The notes beneath the pieces are model-generated. The model did not search any database. It had not been told where the DNA came from and saw only the letters and a program-made list of their open reading frames with translations. A stretch of DNA of 30,086 bases from Comamonas sp. lk (GTDB lineage Bacteria > Pseudomonadota > Gammaproteobacteria > Burkholderiales > Burkholderiaceae_C), in assembly GCA_945898105.1 (NCBI GenBank), contig CAMDHL010000001.1, positions 1 through 30,086 of the forward strand, read 5' to 3'. Position numbers and translations under genes: made by a program. Below are positions 17,371-25,873 of this stretch, piece by piece (position 1 is the first letter of the stretch; each line of letters opens with the position of its first letter).

Positions 17371-18237
17371 ATGAAAAATCGATGGTTACCCGCGCTCACC
17401 CTGACACCAAGCTTGGTCTTGGTCGGTGCATGCGTTTATGGCTTTATCGCCTTTACTATTTATCTCTCGTTTACCACCTCGACGCTGATGCCGCAGTTTG
17501 AGCTGGCAGAAGAAATCCCCTACCACCGCCTGTTTCGTCTGAGCACCTTTGCGCTATCGGCCAAAAACCTGGGGGTGTTCTCGGTTTTATACATTGGTCT
17601 GAGCTTATTGCTGGGCATGCTCATGGCGATTTTGATCGACCAAAAAATTCGCGGCGAAACCGCCTTCCGCTCTATTTTTCTCTACCCCATGGCGCTGTCC
17701 TTTATCGTGACCGGCACCGCATGGAAGTGGATTTTGGACCCCAGCATCGGCTTTGAGCGCACCGTGCATTTGATGGGTTTTCCAGACTTTGTATTCGACT
17801 GGATAAAAGACGGCGACATGGCGATTTACTGCGTCGTCATTGCCGCTGTATGGCAAACCTCGGGCTTTGTGATGGCCTTGTTTCTGGCCGGTTTACGTGG
17901 GGTGGATACCGAGGTCATGAACGCGGCCCGCGTCGATGGCGCCAAGGGCTGGAACATGTACTGGCGCATCGTTATCCCGCAGTTGGGGCCGAGCTTTATC
18001 TCTTCTTTCGTGATTCTGGCGCACATGGCGATCAAGAGCTACGACCTGGTGATCGCCCTCACCGGCGGCGGGCCGGGCCGGGCCACCTGGCTGCCATCGG
18101 TATTTGTCTATCAATACACCTTCACCCGCAATGAAATGGCGCTGGGCGCCGCCAGCGCGGTCTTGATGCTGATCGCGGTGAGCATTGTTGTTATCCCCTA
18201 TGTTCGCAGTGAACTGCGTCAAAAGGCGCAATCATGA
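17371..18237 (+). CDS. Sugar ABC transporter permease (first subunit)
   Basis: This 288-residue inner-membrane permease is of the MalF/UgpA (binding-protein-dependent type 1) family. About six hydrophobic helices are visible, the first at 10-31. The conserved EAA loop appears as VMNAARVDGAKGWNMYWRIVIPQLGPS near 185-212, which docks the ATPase. It resembles GtsB of the Pseudomonas glucose system. The ATG at 17371 has no Shine-Dalgarno sequence; the terminator T-run lies where one would be expected. It overlaps the second permease by four bases (ATGA). Confidence 0.9.
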   Translation: MKNRWLPALTLTPSLVLVGACVYGFIAFTIYLSFTTSTLMPQFELAEEIPYHRLFRLSTFALSAKNLGVFSVLYIGLSLLLGMLMAILIDQKIRGETAFRSIFLYPMALSFIVTGTAWKWILDPSIGFERTVHLMGFPDFVFDWIKDGDMAIYCVVIAAVWQTSGFVMALFLAGLRGVDTEVMNAARVDGAKGWNMYWRIVIPQLGPSFISSFVILAHMAIKSYDLVIALTGGGPGRATWLPSVFVYQYTFTRNEMALGAASAVLMLIAVSIVVIPYVRSELRQKAQS

Positions 18238-19097
18238 ACCGCAGCTCGACCGATCTTTTGCAGCGCGTGCTGCTCTATGTGATACTGGGTTTTCTGGCGC
18301 TGGTGTTTTTGCTTCCAATTTATGTAATGGTGGTCAACTCCTTCAAACCGCTGGAAGAAATCCGCGGCGGCAACCTGATCAGCCTGCCGCTGAGCGCCAC
18401 CATTGAGCCCTGGCTGCAAGCATGGAGCAAAGCACAAATCGGCGTGCAGCCCACTGGTTTGCGCCCGTATTTCATGAACTCGTTCTTGATGGTGATTCCG
18501 GCAGTGCTTTTTTCCACGCTGATCGGCTCACTCAATGGCTATGTGCTGACGCAATTCAAGATGCGGGGCGCCACGCTGATGTTTGGTGCACTCTTGTTTT
18601 CAGTTTTCATTCCCTTTCAAATCGTACTCATCCCAATGGCCAAACTTCTGGGCATGCTGGGCTTGGCCGGCACGGTTAAGGGGTTAATACTGGTGCATAC
18701 GGTATATGGCATTGGCTTTGGGACCTTGTTTTTCCGCAACTTTTACACCGCTTTCCCGCATGAGCTGGTGAAATCCGCGCGCATGGACGGCGCCGGCTTT
18801 TTCGTGCTGTACTGGCGTTTGCTGCTGCCCAATAGCTTGCCCATCATCGTGGTGAACGTGATCTGGCAGTTCACCAACATCTGGAACGACTTTTTGTTCG
18901 GCGCATCCTTTAGCGATTTTTCGTCGTACCCGCTAACGGTCGCGTTAAACAACCTGGTGAGCAGCTCTACCGGCGTGAAGGAATACAACGTGCATTTCGC
19001 CGGTGCGTTTATCGCGGCACTGCCCACGCTGGCGGTCTATGTAGTCTCAGGTAAATATTTTGTGCGGGGCCTCATGGCAGGCTCAGTCAAGGGTTAA
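18234..19097 (+). CDS. Sugar ABC transporter permease (second subunit)
   Basis: This 287-residue permease is of the MalG/UgpE family and pairs with the preceding one to form the channel. It has about six membrane helices and the EAA loop ELVKSARMDGAGFFVLYWRLLLPNSLPI near 178-205. The ending FVRGLMAGSVKG is the typical MalG-type C-terminus. The start overlaps the previous stop as ATGA, so translation is coupled and the subunits should be made in equal amounts. The ATPase gene follows after eight bases. Confidence 0.92.
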   Translation: MNRSSTDLLQRVLLYVILGFLALVFLLPIYVMVVNSFKPLEEIRGGNLISLPLSATIEPWLQAWSKAQIGVQPTGLRPYFMNSFLMVIPAVLFSTLIGSLNGYVLTQFKMRGATLMFGALLFSVFIPFQIVLIPMAKLLGMLGLAGTVKGLILVHTVYGIGFGTLFFRNFYTAFPHELVKSARMDGAGFFVLYWRLLLPNSLPIIVVNVIWQFTNIWNDFLFGASFSDFSSYPLTVALNNLVSSSTGVKEYNVHFAGAFIAALPTLAVYVVSGKYFVRGLMAGSVKG

Positions 19098-19105
19098 GGA
19101 TTGGT

Positions 19106-20158
19106 ATGGCAACGCTAACGATAAAAGATATTTCCAAAAGCTTTGGTAACACCACGGTGCTGCAAAACATCGATTTGGATCTTGCCGACGGTGAGTTTTT
19201 GGTGTTGGTCGGTCCTTCCGGCTGCGGCAAAAGTACGCTGATGAACATCGTGGCCGGTTTGGAAGAGCCCAGCACCGGAAGCCTGCATCTGGATAAGCGC
19301 GACATCACAAGGGAAGCGCCGGACACGCGCGACATCGCCATGGTGTTCCAAAGCTATGCGCTCTACCCGAATATGACGGTGGCAGAAAATATCGCCTTTC
19401 CTTTGGAGATGCGAAAGGTGCCGGTCGCCCAGCGCAAAGCCGCCGTCGATGAAGTGGCATCGCTTTTACAAATTGGCCACTTGCTGCAACGCAAGCCGCG
19501 CCAGCTATCGGGCGGGCAACGCCAGCGCGTCGCCATTGGCCGCGCACTTGCGCGTAGGCCTTCTTTGTTTTTGTTTGACGAACCGCTGTCCAATCTGGAT
19601 GCCAAGCTGCGCGTGGACATGCGTGCCGAGCTTAAAAAATTGCACATGGCAACTGGCGTCACCACAATCTATGTCACCCATGACCAGGTGGAAGCCATGA
19701 CGCTGGGTACCCGCATTGCGGTGCTCAAAGATGGTCGCATCCAACAACTGGCCACACCCATGGAGTTGTACGAGCGACCGGCCAATACCTTTGTCGCGGA
19801 GTTCATCGGCTCACCCGCCATCAACTGGAGCGAGAGCGAAGTCGGCAGCGACGGGCAGATTTACCTGGGTCAGGACAGCAGCGGCTTGTTCTTGCCCGAC
19901 CTGGCTGGGCGGCGCGTGCGCATCGGCATACGCCCCGAAGACATGGTGGTCAGCGAGGCCGGCACCTTGCAAGCGACCGTTACTCTGGTCGAACCCACGG
20001 GCGCCGAAAGCTACGTTTTAGTGAATTCTGTAATGGGTGAGTGCACCTTGCGCATGGCCGGTGCCGCCAGCTATGCGCCTGGCGACGCTTTGCGCATGGC
20101 AGTTGCCACCCACAAAATTCATTTGTTCGACGCACAAAGCGGCGAGCGTCTGAACTAA
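19106..20158 (+). CDS. Sugar ABC transporter ATP-binding protein (MalK/UgpC family)
   Basis: This 350-residue ATPase energises the two permeases. Walker A is GPSGCGKST near 37-45, the Q-loop is VFQSYALYPNMTV, the signature LSGGQRQRVAIGRAL is near 132-146, Walker B is LFLFDEPLSNLDAKLR and the switch is YVTHDQVEAMTL. The C-terminal TOBE/OB domain (RIGIRPEDMVV and after) is the MalK-type regulatory domain. Automatic pipelines often call this family ugpC, but the neighbours point to a sugar, not glycerol phosphate. AAGGA precedes the ATG. It is the last gene of the transporter operon and converges with the DUF1479 gene. Confidence 0.93.
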   Translation: MATLTIKDISKSFGNTTVLQNIDLDLADGEFLVLVGPSGCGKSTLMNIVAGLEEPSTGSLHLDKRDITREAPDTRDIAMVFQSYALYPNMTVAENIAFPLEMRKVPVAQRKAAVDEVASLLQIGHLLQRKPRQLSGGQRQRVAIGRALARRPSLFLFDEPLSNLDAKLRVDMRAELKKLHMATGVTTIYVTHDQVEAMTLGTRIAVLKDGRIQQLATPMELYERPANTFVAEFIGSPAINWSESEVGSDGQIYLGQDSSGLFLPDLAGRRVRIGIRPEDMVVSEAGTLQATVTLVEPTGAESYVLVNSVMGECTLRMAGAASYAPGDALRMAVATHKIHLFDAQSGERLN

Positions 20159-20168
20159 GCCGCAACGC

Positions 20169-20189
20169 GCTGGGCTATCACTGCCCGGC
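20169..20189. terminator. Weak hairpin between convergent genes
   Basis: GCTGGGC (20169-20175) pairs with GCCCGGC (20183-20189) with one wobble and a 7-base loop. It is the only hairpin in the 44-base gap between the ATPase and the DUF1479 gene. It lacks a T-tract on either strand. Confidence 0.3.
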
Positions 20190-20202
20190 ACCGCGTATCC
20201 AA

Positions 20203-21465
20203 TCAGCTGGTAAAGCCCATTTGTCTTAATCCCAGCGGAGACAAATCGGCCAATGTGGCGCGGCCATTGAAGTCGACTTCGTAGTTTTCGGGGGCAAAGT
20301 CCGGCGACGACAAACCGGCTTGAAAGGCCGGCTTTTGTAGCGCCTGAAAACTACGGTTCTTCTCGCAATCGGGCGCGGCGCCGATATACATCACATTACT
20401 CGAACCGCTGCCTAGGTGCTCATCTTCTACGCCATGGATTACATCCGGGTGCCACCAGACTGTATCGCCCTGCTCCACTTTGGGAATCGGACCATAGGCA
20501 CGCAGTATCAGGCTGTGAAACTCCTGATTCACCCCCAGCGCGCGCCCGGCGCGGGCGCCGCAAAGGCTGTCCTCGGGCACATCGTCTTGCAAGGCGCGCA
20601 ACAGCACCCAGGCCATGGCATCGGCAATTGGCGCAACGCGCAAAGTGCCATCACCCGGGCCTTGCGACGTCAGGGCCGTCCAACCCTGGAAGGTGCGGAA
20701 CATTCGGCACACCGCAGGCGAAGGAATCTCGTGGGTCTCGGTGCGAAAAGCGGCGTCAAACGCGTTGTACTGACGCACGTCGCCGCCAAAAACATGGCGA
20801 TAGACCTGCTGGTAGCCGGGGTCTATCCAGCGCTCAATCGAGCCACCATCGGTATGCGGCGACAAGCCTAAAGTTTTGTCTCCGGGCTGGCGCTGGCGCA
20901 CGCGGTCCGAATAAGTGCATTCCAGGTCCGGGTTAAACACCTGCTTGCCCGCATGCTCAAACTCCCACAAGTGATTCAGCCAGCGGCGCACGCGCGCCAG
21001 CTCTGGCGATTGGCGCGCGTCCATTTGTGGGCGCGACCAATAGATGCCAAAAATTTGCGGACGCCCGCTCGACAAACTACTGAAGTACTTGTCGATACCG
21101 CGCTTACTCACCTCTTTTTCTAGGTACTTGTTACGGTCCAAGTAATCGGCCAATTCCACGTTCCAGGTCTGCACACGGTCTTGCCCGAAGACTCCGCGCA
21201 CCACCACGCAGCCGCGTTGGCGCACGCGGTCTAAGGTGGCGCCGTCCAGGCTGTCCAAGTCTGCCGCGTTGATGGTAGGCACCGGCGACACCCCTGCGGC
21301 GCGTTCGGCCTCAATTACCTGCACTTGCGACTCTATATGCGCCGTCAGGGTGGCAAAGCGCTCCTTCAAATCCGGCATAGCGGCGCGCAATGCGCGTTTT
21401 GTCTGGCGGATAGTTTCCAGGTGAGGCGCGTTAGGGTCTTGCGTTTCAACGGGGGTCGGTGTCAT
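20203..21465 (-). CDS. DUF1479 protein, putative Fe(II)/2-oxoglutarate dioxygenase
   Basis: This 420-residue protein belongs to DUF1479 (YbiU-like), which has the double-stranded beta-helix fold of 2-oxoglutarate dioxygenases. The probable iron triad is the HTD in LSPHTDGGSIERW plus the histidine in WWHPDVIHGVED, with SSNVMYIGAAP close behind. No substrate is established for the family. The ATG at 21465 overlaps the 3' end of the LacI-family gene by 20 bases, so the two are translationally coupled. A GTG at 21516 would lengthen it by 17 residues but lies deeper in the upstream gene. Its position inside a sugar regulon suggests it acts on a sugar or sugar derivative; this is inference. Confidence 0.85.
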   Translation of the reverse strand: MTPTPVETQDPNAPHLETIRQTKRALRAAMPDLKERFATLTAHIESQVQVIEAERAAGVSPVPTINAADLDSLDGATLDRVRQRGCVVVRGVFGQDRVQTWNVELADYLDRNKYLEKEVSKRGIDKYFSSLSSGRPQIFGIYWSRPQMDARQSPELARVRRWLNHLWEFEHAGKQVFNPDLECTYSDRVRQRQPGDKTLGLSPHTDGGSIERWIDPGYQQVYRHVFGGDVRQYNAFDAAFRTETHEIPSPAVCRMFRTFQGWTALTSQGPGDGTLRVAPIADAMAWVLLRALQDDVPEDSLCGARAGRALGVNQEFHSLILRAYGPIPKVEQGDTVWWHPDVIHGVEDEHLGSGSSNVMYIGAAPDCEKNRSFQALQKPAFQAGLSSPDFAPENYEVDFNGRATLADLSPLGLRQMGFTS

Positions 21466-22456
21466 ACAAGCTTTCAATAGGTGGCGGTTGAAAAAGTATT
21501 TGTTGCGGTTCAGCACTGGGGGCTGTCATCTGGTGCAATAGGCTTTTGCCCAACGAGGTGCCGGTGAGGTAAATATCTTCAAAACAGCCCAGCAAAGGCT
21601 GACGTACATAGCGCGGCAAATGGCTGCTGTACTTGACCACCAAGTCCAGGTCCTGGCGCAGGTGCAAACCGGCATCTAGCACCGCCGTGGTCAGCGCAAT
21701 CACCGGCGCTTCGCGCGTCAGCACCAGGCCGTCAAAGCTGCGTGCATGGGTACGCGTCCATTGGTAAATTTTTTCTGGGCTCTGGTCCAAGTCCATGTCT
21801 TCAATCACCCGGCCTTCTAGGCCCAAGGCAGCGCAAGCCGCGCGAAAGCCACTAGCCAGAAAGCCCCAAAAAGTACCCCCGGCCTCGGGCAGCAAAATCG
21901 CCAAGCGCCTTCGGCCCTGTGCATGTAGCGCCTGCACGGCATCAGCGGCATAGCGCTCGTTGGCGAAATCGACATAAGCGTGCTCAGGTGTGATGCGGGT
22001 GCGACCATGCGTCACAAACGGCAGCGGCGCCTGCTGCAAGTAGCGCACCCGCGCATCATCGGGCAGGGTGTGGGTAATCACCACGCCGTCGGCCAACTTG
22101 TTTTCCACCACATAGCGCAATGCCTTCATACCGTTGCCGTCGGTGCCTTCGGGCATAACGATGAGGTGGTAATCCGTGTCCTGCAAGGCATCGCTGATGC
22201 CCAGCATCAAGTCCTTGAAGGCCGGTTGGTTGGCGTCCGAGCGGTTCACCAAAAAAGCCAGTACATGGGTTTTGCCAGTTTTCAGGCGCACCGCCGCCCG
22301 GTCGCGCACAAAGTGCAGAGCTTTGGCCGCCTCCAGCACCCGCGCCCGCGTGCCCGGTAGCACTTGGGGGCTCCCAGCAAGCGCGCGCGACACCGTGGCG
22401 AGGGACAAACCCGTGGCCTGGGCAATGGTTTGGGTGGTGACTTTAGGGGTTTTCAT
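21446..22456 (-). CDS. LacI-family transcriptional repressor
   Basis: This 336-residue regulator has the N-terminal helix-turn-helix TTQTIAQATGLSLATVSRALAGSPQV (about 6-31) and hinge region, then a periplasmic-binding-protein-like effector domain (VLAFLVNRSDANQPAFKDLMLGI and after). It probably binds the palindrome at 22472-22487, right before its own gene, and the identical one at 16012-16027 before the transporter. The effector is presumably the imported sugar or a derivative. The ATG at 22456 is preferred; a TTG three codons upstream is the alternative. It shares an operon with the DUF1479 gene. Confidence 0.92.
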   Translation of the reverse strand: MKTPKVTTQTIAQATGLSLATVSRALAGSPQVLPGTRARVLEAAKALHFVRDRAAVRLKTGKTHVLAFLVNRSDANQPAFKDLMLGISDALQDTDYHLIVMPEGTDGNGMKALRYVVENKLADGVVITHTLPDDARVRYLQQAPLPFVTHGRTRITPEHAYVDFANERYAADAVQALHAQGRRRLAILLPEAGGTFWGFLASGFRAACAALGLEGRVIEDMDLDQSPEKIYQWTRTHARSFDGLVLTREAPVIALTTAVLDAGLHLRQDLDLVVKYSSHLPRYVRQPLLGCFEDIYLTGTSLGKSLLHQMTAPSAEPQQILFQPPPIESLYDTDPR

Positions 22457-22471
22457 GGGGTACAAACCAAA

Positions 22472-22487
22472 ATGTAAACGTTATCAT
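22472..22487. promoter_or_regulatory. LacI-type operator between repressor and dehydrogenase genes
   Basis: ATGTAAACGTTATCAT is identical to the site at 16012-16027. It sits in the 57-base gap between two divergent genes, 15 bases from the repressor start and 26 bases from the dehydrogenase start. One bound repressor could therefore close both promoters, giving autoregulation and control of the oxidoreductase. Confidence 0.75.
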
Positions 22488-22513
22488 GGGATTTTTCTAT
22501 TAGGAGAAACACT

Positions 22514-23521
22514 ATGCGTTGGGTTTTGGTTGGTGCCAGTACGATTGCTGGCGAATGGATGGTCAGCGCCATCCGGGCGGTGGGTGACGAGGTGGTGGCT
22601 GTGGTGTCGGGCGACCTGCAACGCGCTACAGACTTTGCCGCCAAGCACGGCATCGCCCACGCCCTGACGGATGAAAAAGCCTACCCCGCCCTGGGCGTGG
22701 ACGCCGTGTACATCTCCAGCACCAATGAAAAACACGAGGCTTCCACCTTGTTTGCCGCCGTGCAGGGCTGCCATGTGCTGTGCGAAAAACCCCTGGCCAC
22801 CAGTTTGGACGCCGCTATCCGTATGGTGCGGGCCTGCCGCGATGCAGGTGTGGTTATGGGCACCAACCACCATTTACGTCACAACGGCCCGCACCGCGCC
22901 ATGCGCGAACACCTTCGCGCCGGCACCTTGGGCAAGGTAGTAGCGGTGCGCATGCAGCACTCGGTATATCTGCCCACACATCTGCAAGGTTGGCGCCTGG
23001 ACAGGCCCACCGCAGGCGGCGGTGTGGTGCTGGACATCGTAGTGCACAACGCCGATTCGCTGGCCTTTTTGCTCGGCGAATACCCAGTGGAAGTCTGCGC
23101 CATGGTGTCCAACAGCGGCATGGCCAAGGGCCTGGAGGACAACGCCATGTCCGTATGGCGCTTTGCTAGCGGCATCACCGCCTCCAGCCACCAGGGCTTT
23201 AACACGCCCTACGCTGCCACTGGCCTTGAACTTCATGGCACCCGCGCCAGCCTGCACGGTAACGGCATGATGAGCCAACAACCCAGCGGCGACCTGGTAC
23301 TTTGCAGCGAGCGCGGCAGCGAGGTGCTGCCCGTGCAACGCGCTAATTTGTACGAAGTGTGCTTGCAGGAAATGCACCGCGCGATCCGAGGCGAGTCGCA
23401 CGAAATGGCGGACGGAGTGGCCGGCGCCAAGTCCCTAGCCGTAGCCCTTGCAGTGCTGGAAAGTGCAAATTCTGGCCGGCAAGTGGCGGTCGCGGATGTG
23501 GATGCCTTGTTGGTCAATTAA
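22514..23521 (+). CDS. Gfo/Idh/MocA-family oxidoreductase
   Basis: This 335-residue NAD(P)-dependent dehydrogenase is of the glucose-fructose oxidoreductase/inositol dehydrogenase family. The N-terminal Rossmann fold begins MRWVLVGASTIAGEW, a variant of the usual GxGxxG. It continues through DAVYISSTNEKH to the hallmark CEKPLA near 91-96. The C-terminal domain has RPTAGGGVVLDIVVHNADSLAFLLG, with the conserved Asp and His of the catalytic helix. AGGAGA precedes the ATG. It is divergent from the LacI-family gene and shares its operator. The family oxidises sugars, sugar alcohols or glycosides; the substrate here is presumably the one imported by the ABC system. Confidence 0.9.
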   Translation: MRWVLVGASTIAGEWMVSAIRAVGDEVVAVVSGDLQRATDFAAKHGIAHALTDEKAYPALGVDAVYISSTNEKHEASTLFAAVQGCHVLCEKPLATSLDAAIRMVRACRDAGVVMGTNHHLRHNGPHRAMREHLRAGTLGKVVAVRMQHSVYLPTHLQGWRLDRPTAGGGVVLDIVVHNADSLAFLLGEYPVEVCAMVSNSGMAKGLEDNAMSVWRFASGITASSHQGFNTPYAATGLELHGTRASLHGNGMMSQQPSGDLVLCSERGSEVLPVQRANLYEVCLQEMHRAIRGESHEMADGVAGAKSLAVALAVLESANSGRQVAVADVDALLVN

Positions 23522-23565
23522 TCTTAGAAAAAGTGCCGTAGCAAGCATCTAAGCACCTAATTAAC

Positions 23566-23602
23566 GGCTTACTCCTGTTCGACAAAGCGGGGGAGTTAAG
23601 CC
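23566..23602. terminator. Hairpin between the dehydrogenase and AGE-epimerase genes
   Basis: GGCTTACTCC (23566-23575) pairs with GGAGTTAAGCC (23592-23602) with one bulged base and a 16-base loop, and TCTTT follows. It lies in the 155-base gap between convergent genes and is a plausible terminator for the dehydrogenase message, perhaps for both strands. Confidence 0.45.
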
Positions 23603-23676
23603 TCTTTGAACGGTAAAGGAAGCTTGGGACAGGTCCGTAAGTTGGGCCGCTGCACGAAACCTGCGGTGCAAGTAGC

Positions 23677-24855
23677 TCAATCCCGCAAACCACCCACCTG
23701 CATGACATCCCAGCAAGCGCCCATGGTGTGGTAGTCGGTTTTACCGGCGGGGGATTTGGTGTTTTCCAACTTGCTGCCGTCGGCAGACAAGATGCGAAAC
23801 CAGGCACCGTACTGGTGGTCCACCATGTGTTGCCAGCTCCATTGCCATGTGCGCTGGTATTGGTCCAAAAATTCCTGCTTGCCCGTGGCGCGCCATAGGC
23901 GCCAGGCACTGGCGAAGGACTCGGCCTGCACCCAGAAATATTTGTCGCTGTCGCAGTGCTTCAAGTCCGGGTCAAAGCCATAGACCAGGCCGCCGTGTTG
24001 CGCGTCCCAGCCGTGTTGGTAAGCGGCGCGCTGCAGCTCTTCTGCGCGTTGCAGCCAGCGCGGATTGGGTTGGTGCTGCCAGGCGATCATCAGCAGTTTG
24101 GCCCACTCGGTTTGGTGACCGGTCTGGAAACCCCAGGGCTTGAAAATGTTGCCAGGATTCTCACGGTTGTAGTCCCAGTCCAGCGACCAGTCCTGGCGGT
24201 AATGCTCCCAAACTAGACCATCGGACTGCCCGGCCAGCTCAAACGCAAATCGCTCTATCAGCAGCACGGCGCGGTCCCAGTAGCGTTGCTCGCCAGTGAA
24301 TTCAAAAGCCGTTAAGCAGGCCTCGCACATATGCATATTGGCGTTTTGACCGCGGTAATCGATCAACACGCCTTCGGGGGTGATTTCGTCGGCATAGGCG
24401 CGCGCATCGTTCTGAAAAAACGCCGCGTTCATTTGGTCAAACGCTTGCCCTACAGCATCGCGCGAGCAGGCACCCACCCGAAAGGCGTGGCTGTGTGCCA
24501 GCAGCACAAAAGCCTGCCCGTAGGCCATGGCGGTCGCGTCTTGCACGCGGCCCGCCTCAAGCGTCCAACCATACAAACCACTGGGCAAACGAAAGCTTTG
24601 CACGTGCGCCAATGCATGGCGCGTCCAGTCAAGGTAATGCGCGCGGCCGGTATGGTGAAAGGCCATGGACCAGTTAAATACAAAGCGCGTGGCACTGACC
24701 AGATGCCGGTGCGAACGTTCATACACCGTGCCATCGTCTAGAAAATAATGGAAGAACCCACCTTGCGCGTCCAGGGCATTGGGTTCGTAAAACGCGAGGG
24801 TTTTGTCAATGTGCTCGCTCAAAAAACGACGGCTGTCAAATTCGGGTGCGCTCAA
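23677..24855 (-). CDS. AGE-family sugar epimerase/isomerase
   Basis: This 392-residue protein is of the N-acylglucosamine 2-epimerase superfamily, which folds as an alpha6/alpha6 barrel and interconverts sugars at C2 or between aldose and ketose. Family landmarks are the N-terminal GGFFHYFLDDG, RHLVSATRFVFNWSMA, NANMHMCEACLTAFEFTGE, WGFQTGHQTEWAKLL and the late WVQAESFASAWRLW. The histidines in NMHMCEA and GHQTEW are likely catalytic. Mannose isomerase, mannose-glucose epimerase and sulfoquinovose isomerase are all possible relatives. It is the last gene of a reverse operon and starts 15 bases after the aldose epimerase. It would move a hexose such as mannose or glucose into central metabolism. 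Confidence 0.87.
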   Translation of the reverse strand: MSAPEFDSRRFLSEHIDKTLAFYEPNALDAQGGFFHYFLDDGTVYERSHRHLVSATRFVFNWSMAFHHTGRAHYLDWTRHALAHVQSFRLPSGLYGWTLEAGRVQDATAMAYGQAFVLLAHSHAFRVGACSRDAVGQAFDQMNAAFFQNDARAYADEITPEGVLIDYRGQNANMHMCEACLTAFEFTGEQRYWDRAVLLIERFAFELAGQSDGLVWEHYRQDWSLDWDYNRENPGNIFKPWGFQTGHQTEWAKLLMIAWQHQPNPRWLQRAEELQRAAYQHGWDAQHGGLVYGFDPDLKHCDSDKYFWVQAESFASAWRLWRATGKQEFLDQYQRTWQWSWQHMVDHQYGAWFRILSADGSKLENTKSPAGKTDYHTMGACWDVMQVGGLRD

Positions 24856-24870
24856 TGCGAAACTCCTCGC

Positions 24871-25869
24871 TTAGGACGTGAAAGAAAAATCCAGGGCCAA
24901 TGTGTGGTGGTATTCGCGCTGCGGGCCGTACCACACATCGCTGCCCCAGGCTGGGCCGTTGGGCATGTCTTCGGTTTCCAAACACAGGCCAGCACCGGGC
25001 CCGTGGGGCACGCCCAGCGCGGGGCTGCGCGGGCGCAAACTCCCGCTGGCGTAAAGGTGCAAAAAAGGTCGGTCCGCGCTGACCTGCATGGCTATCCCGC
25101 CGGCTTGCACACGCGCCACAGGGCGCACTGCACCGGCCCCACTGCGCAAAACCATTGCAACATCCAAGTGCGGCACACAGGCGGGTGCCACCGGTACACC
25201 ATGACGGAAATCAAAGCAGGTGCCGTCCACCGGCACCGCTGGCAGCGGTAGTTCTTGCGCGCCCACGGGGTGGTAACTGTCCGCGTCAACTTGCAGGGTA
25301 TGGCCGCAGATATTGGCTGTACCGTCCAGGTTCCAGTAACTGTGTTGCACGATATTTATAGGGGAATCGGCATCGAGCCGGGCATCTGCCTGCCACAACA
25401 AACGATCGCCCTCCAATCGGTAGAGCACGCGCGCCTGGCAGCGCCCCGGAAAGCCCATGTCGCCATCGGCAGAGTCCAGCGTCAACACGACGCCGCCGGA
25501 ATCTTGCTGCCCGATCTGCCAATCACGCTGTCCCCACCCGGCGCTACCACCGTGGATGCAATGGCCCAGGGGATGGTTGGCATCCAGAACATAGCGCTCA
25601 TCACCTCGCTCAAGAACGGCGCCGCCAATACGGTTGCCATAGCGGCCGCATACCGCACCGATGGACATGGTGTCTTGCCGGTAGGCATCGGGCTCGTTAA
25701 AGCCTAAAGACAAAGGCCGCACACCTTCGGGTGCATGCAGCCAAAACAATTGCATGAGGCGCGCACCATAAGGGATGACCCAGGCTACAAAATTTTCCGA
25801 GCGCAAGACCAGAACGCCTGGAGGCGCTGGCATTAGCTCGGGGTAGGAGTCGCCCTGCACAAATGGCAT
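24871..25869 (-). CDS. Aldose 1-epimerase (GalM-like)
   Basis: This 332-residue beta-sandwich mutarotase interconverts the alpha and beta anomers of an aldose. Key residues are visible: the asparagine and arginine of CGRYGNRIGGA, the histidine of HCIHGG, the catalytic histidine in IVQHSYWNLDG and the catalytic glutamate in LCLETEDMPNGP. The length fits GalM (about 340). It lies four bases after the GNAT gene and 15 bases before the AGE-epimerase gene, so all three are probably cotranscribed. Supplying the correct anomer to the isomerase is a natural job for it. Confidence 0.9.
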   Translation of the reverse strand: MPFVQGDSYPELMPAPPGVLVLRSENFVAWVIPYGARLMQLFWLHAPEGVRPLSLGFNEPDAYRQDTMSIGAVCGRYGNRIGGAVLERGDERYVLDANHPLGHCIHGGSAGWGQRDWQIGQQDSGGVVLTLDSADGDMGFPGRCQARVLYRLEGDRLLWQADARLDADSPINIVQHSYWNLDGTANICGHTLQVDADSYHPVGAQELPLPAVPVDGTCFDFRHGVPVAPACVPHLDVAMVLRSGAGAVRPVARVQAGGIAMQVSADRPFLHLYASGSLRPRSPALGVPHGPGAGLCLETEDMPNGPAWGSDVWYGPQREYHHTLALDFSFTS

Positions 25870-25873
25870 CGGG

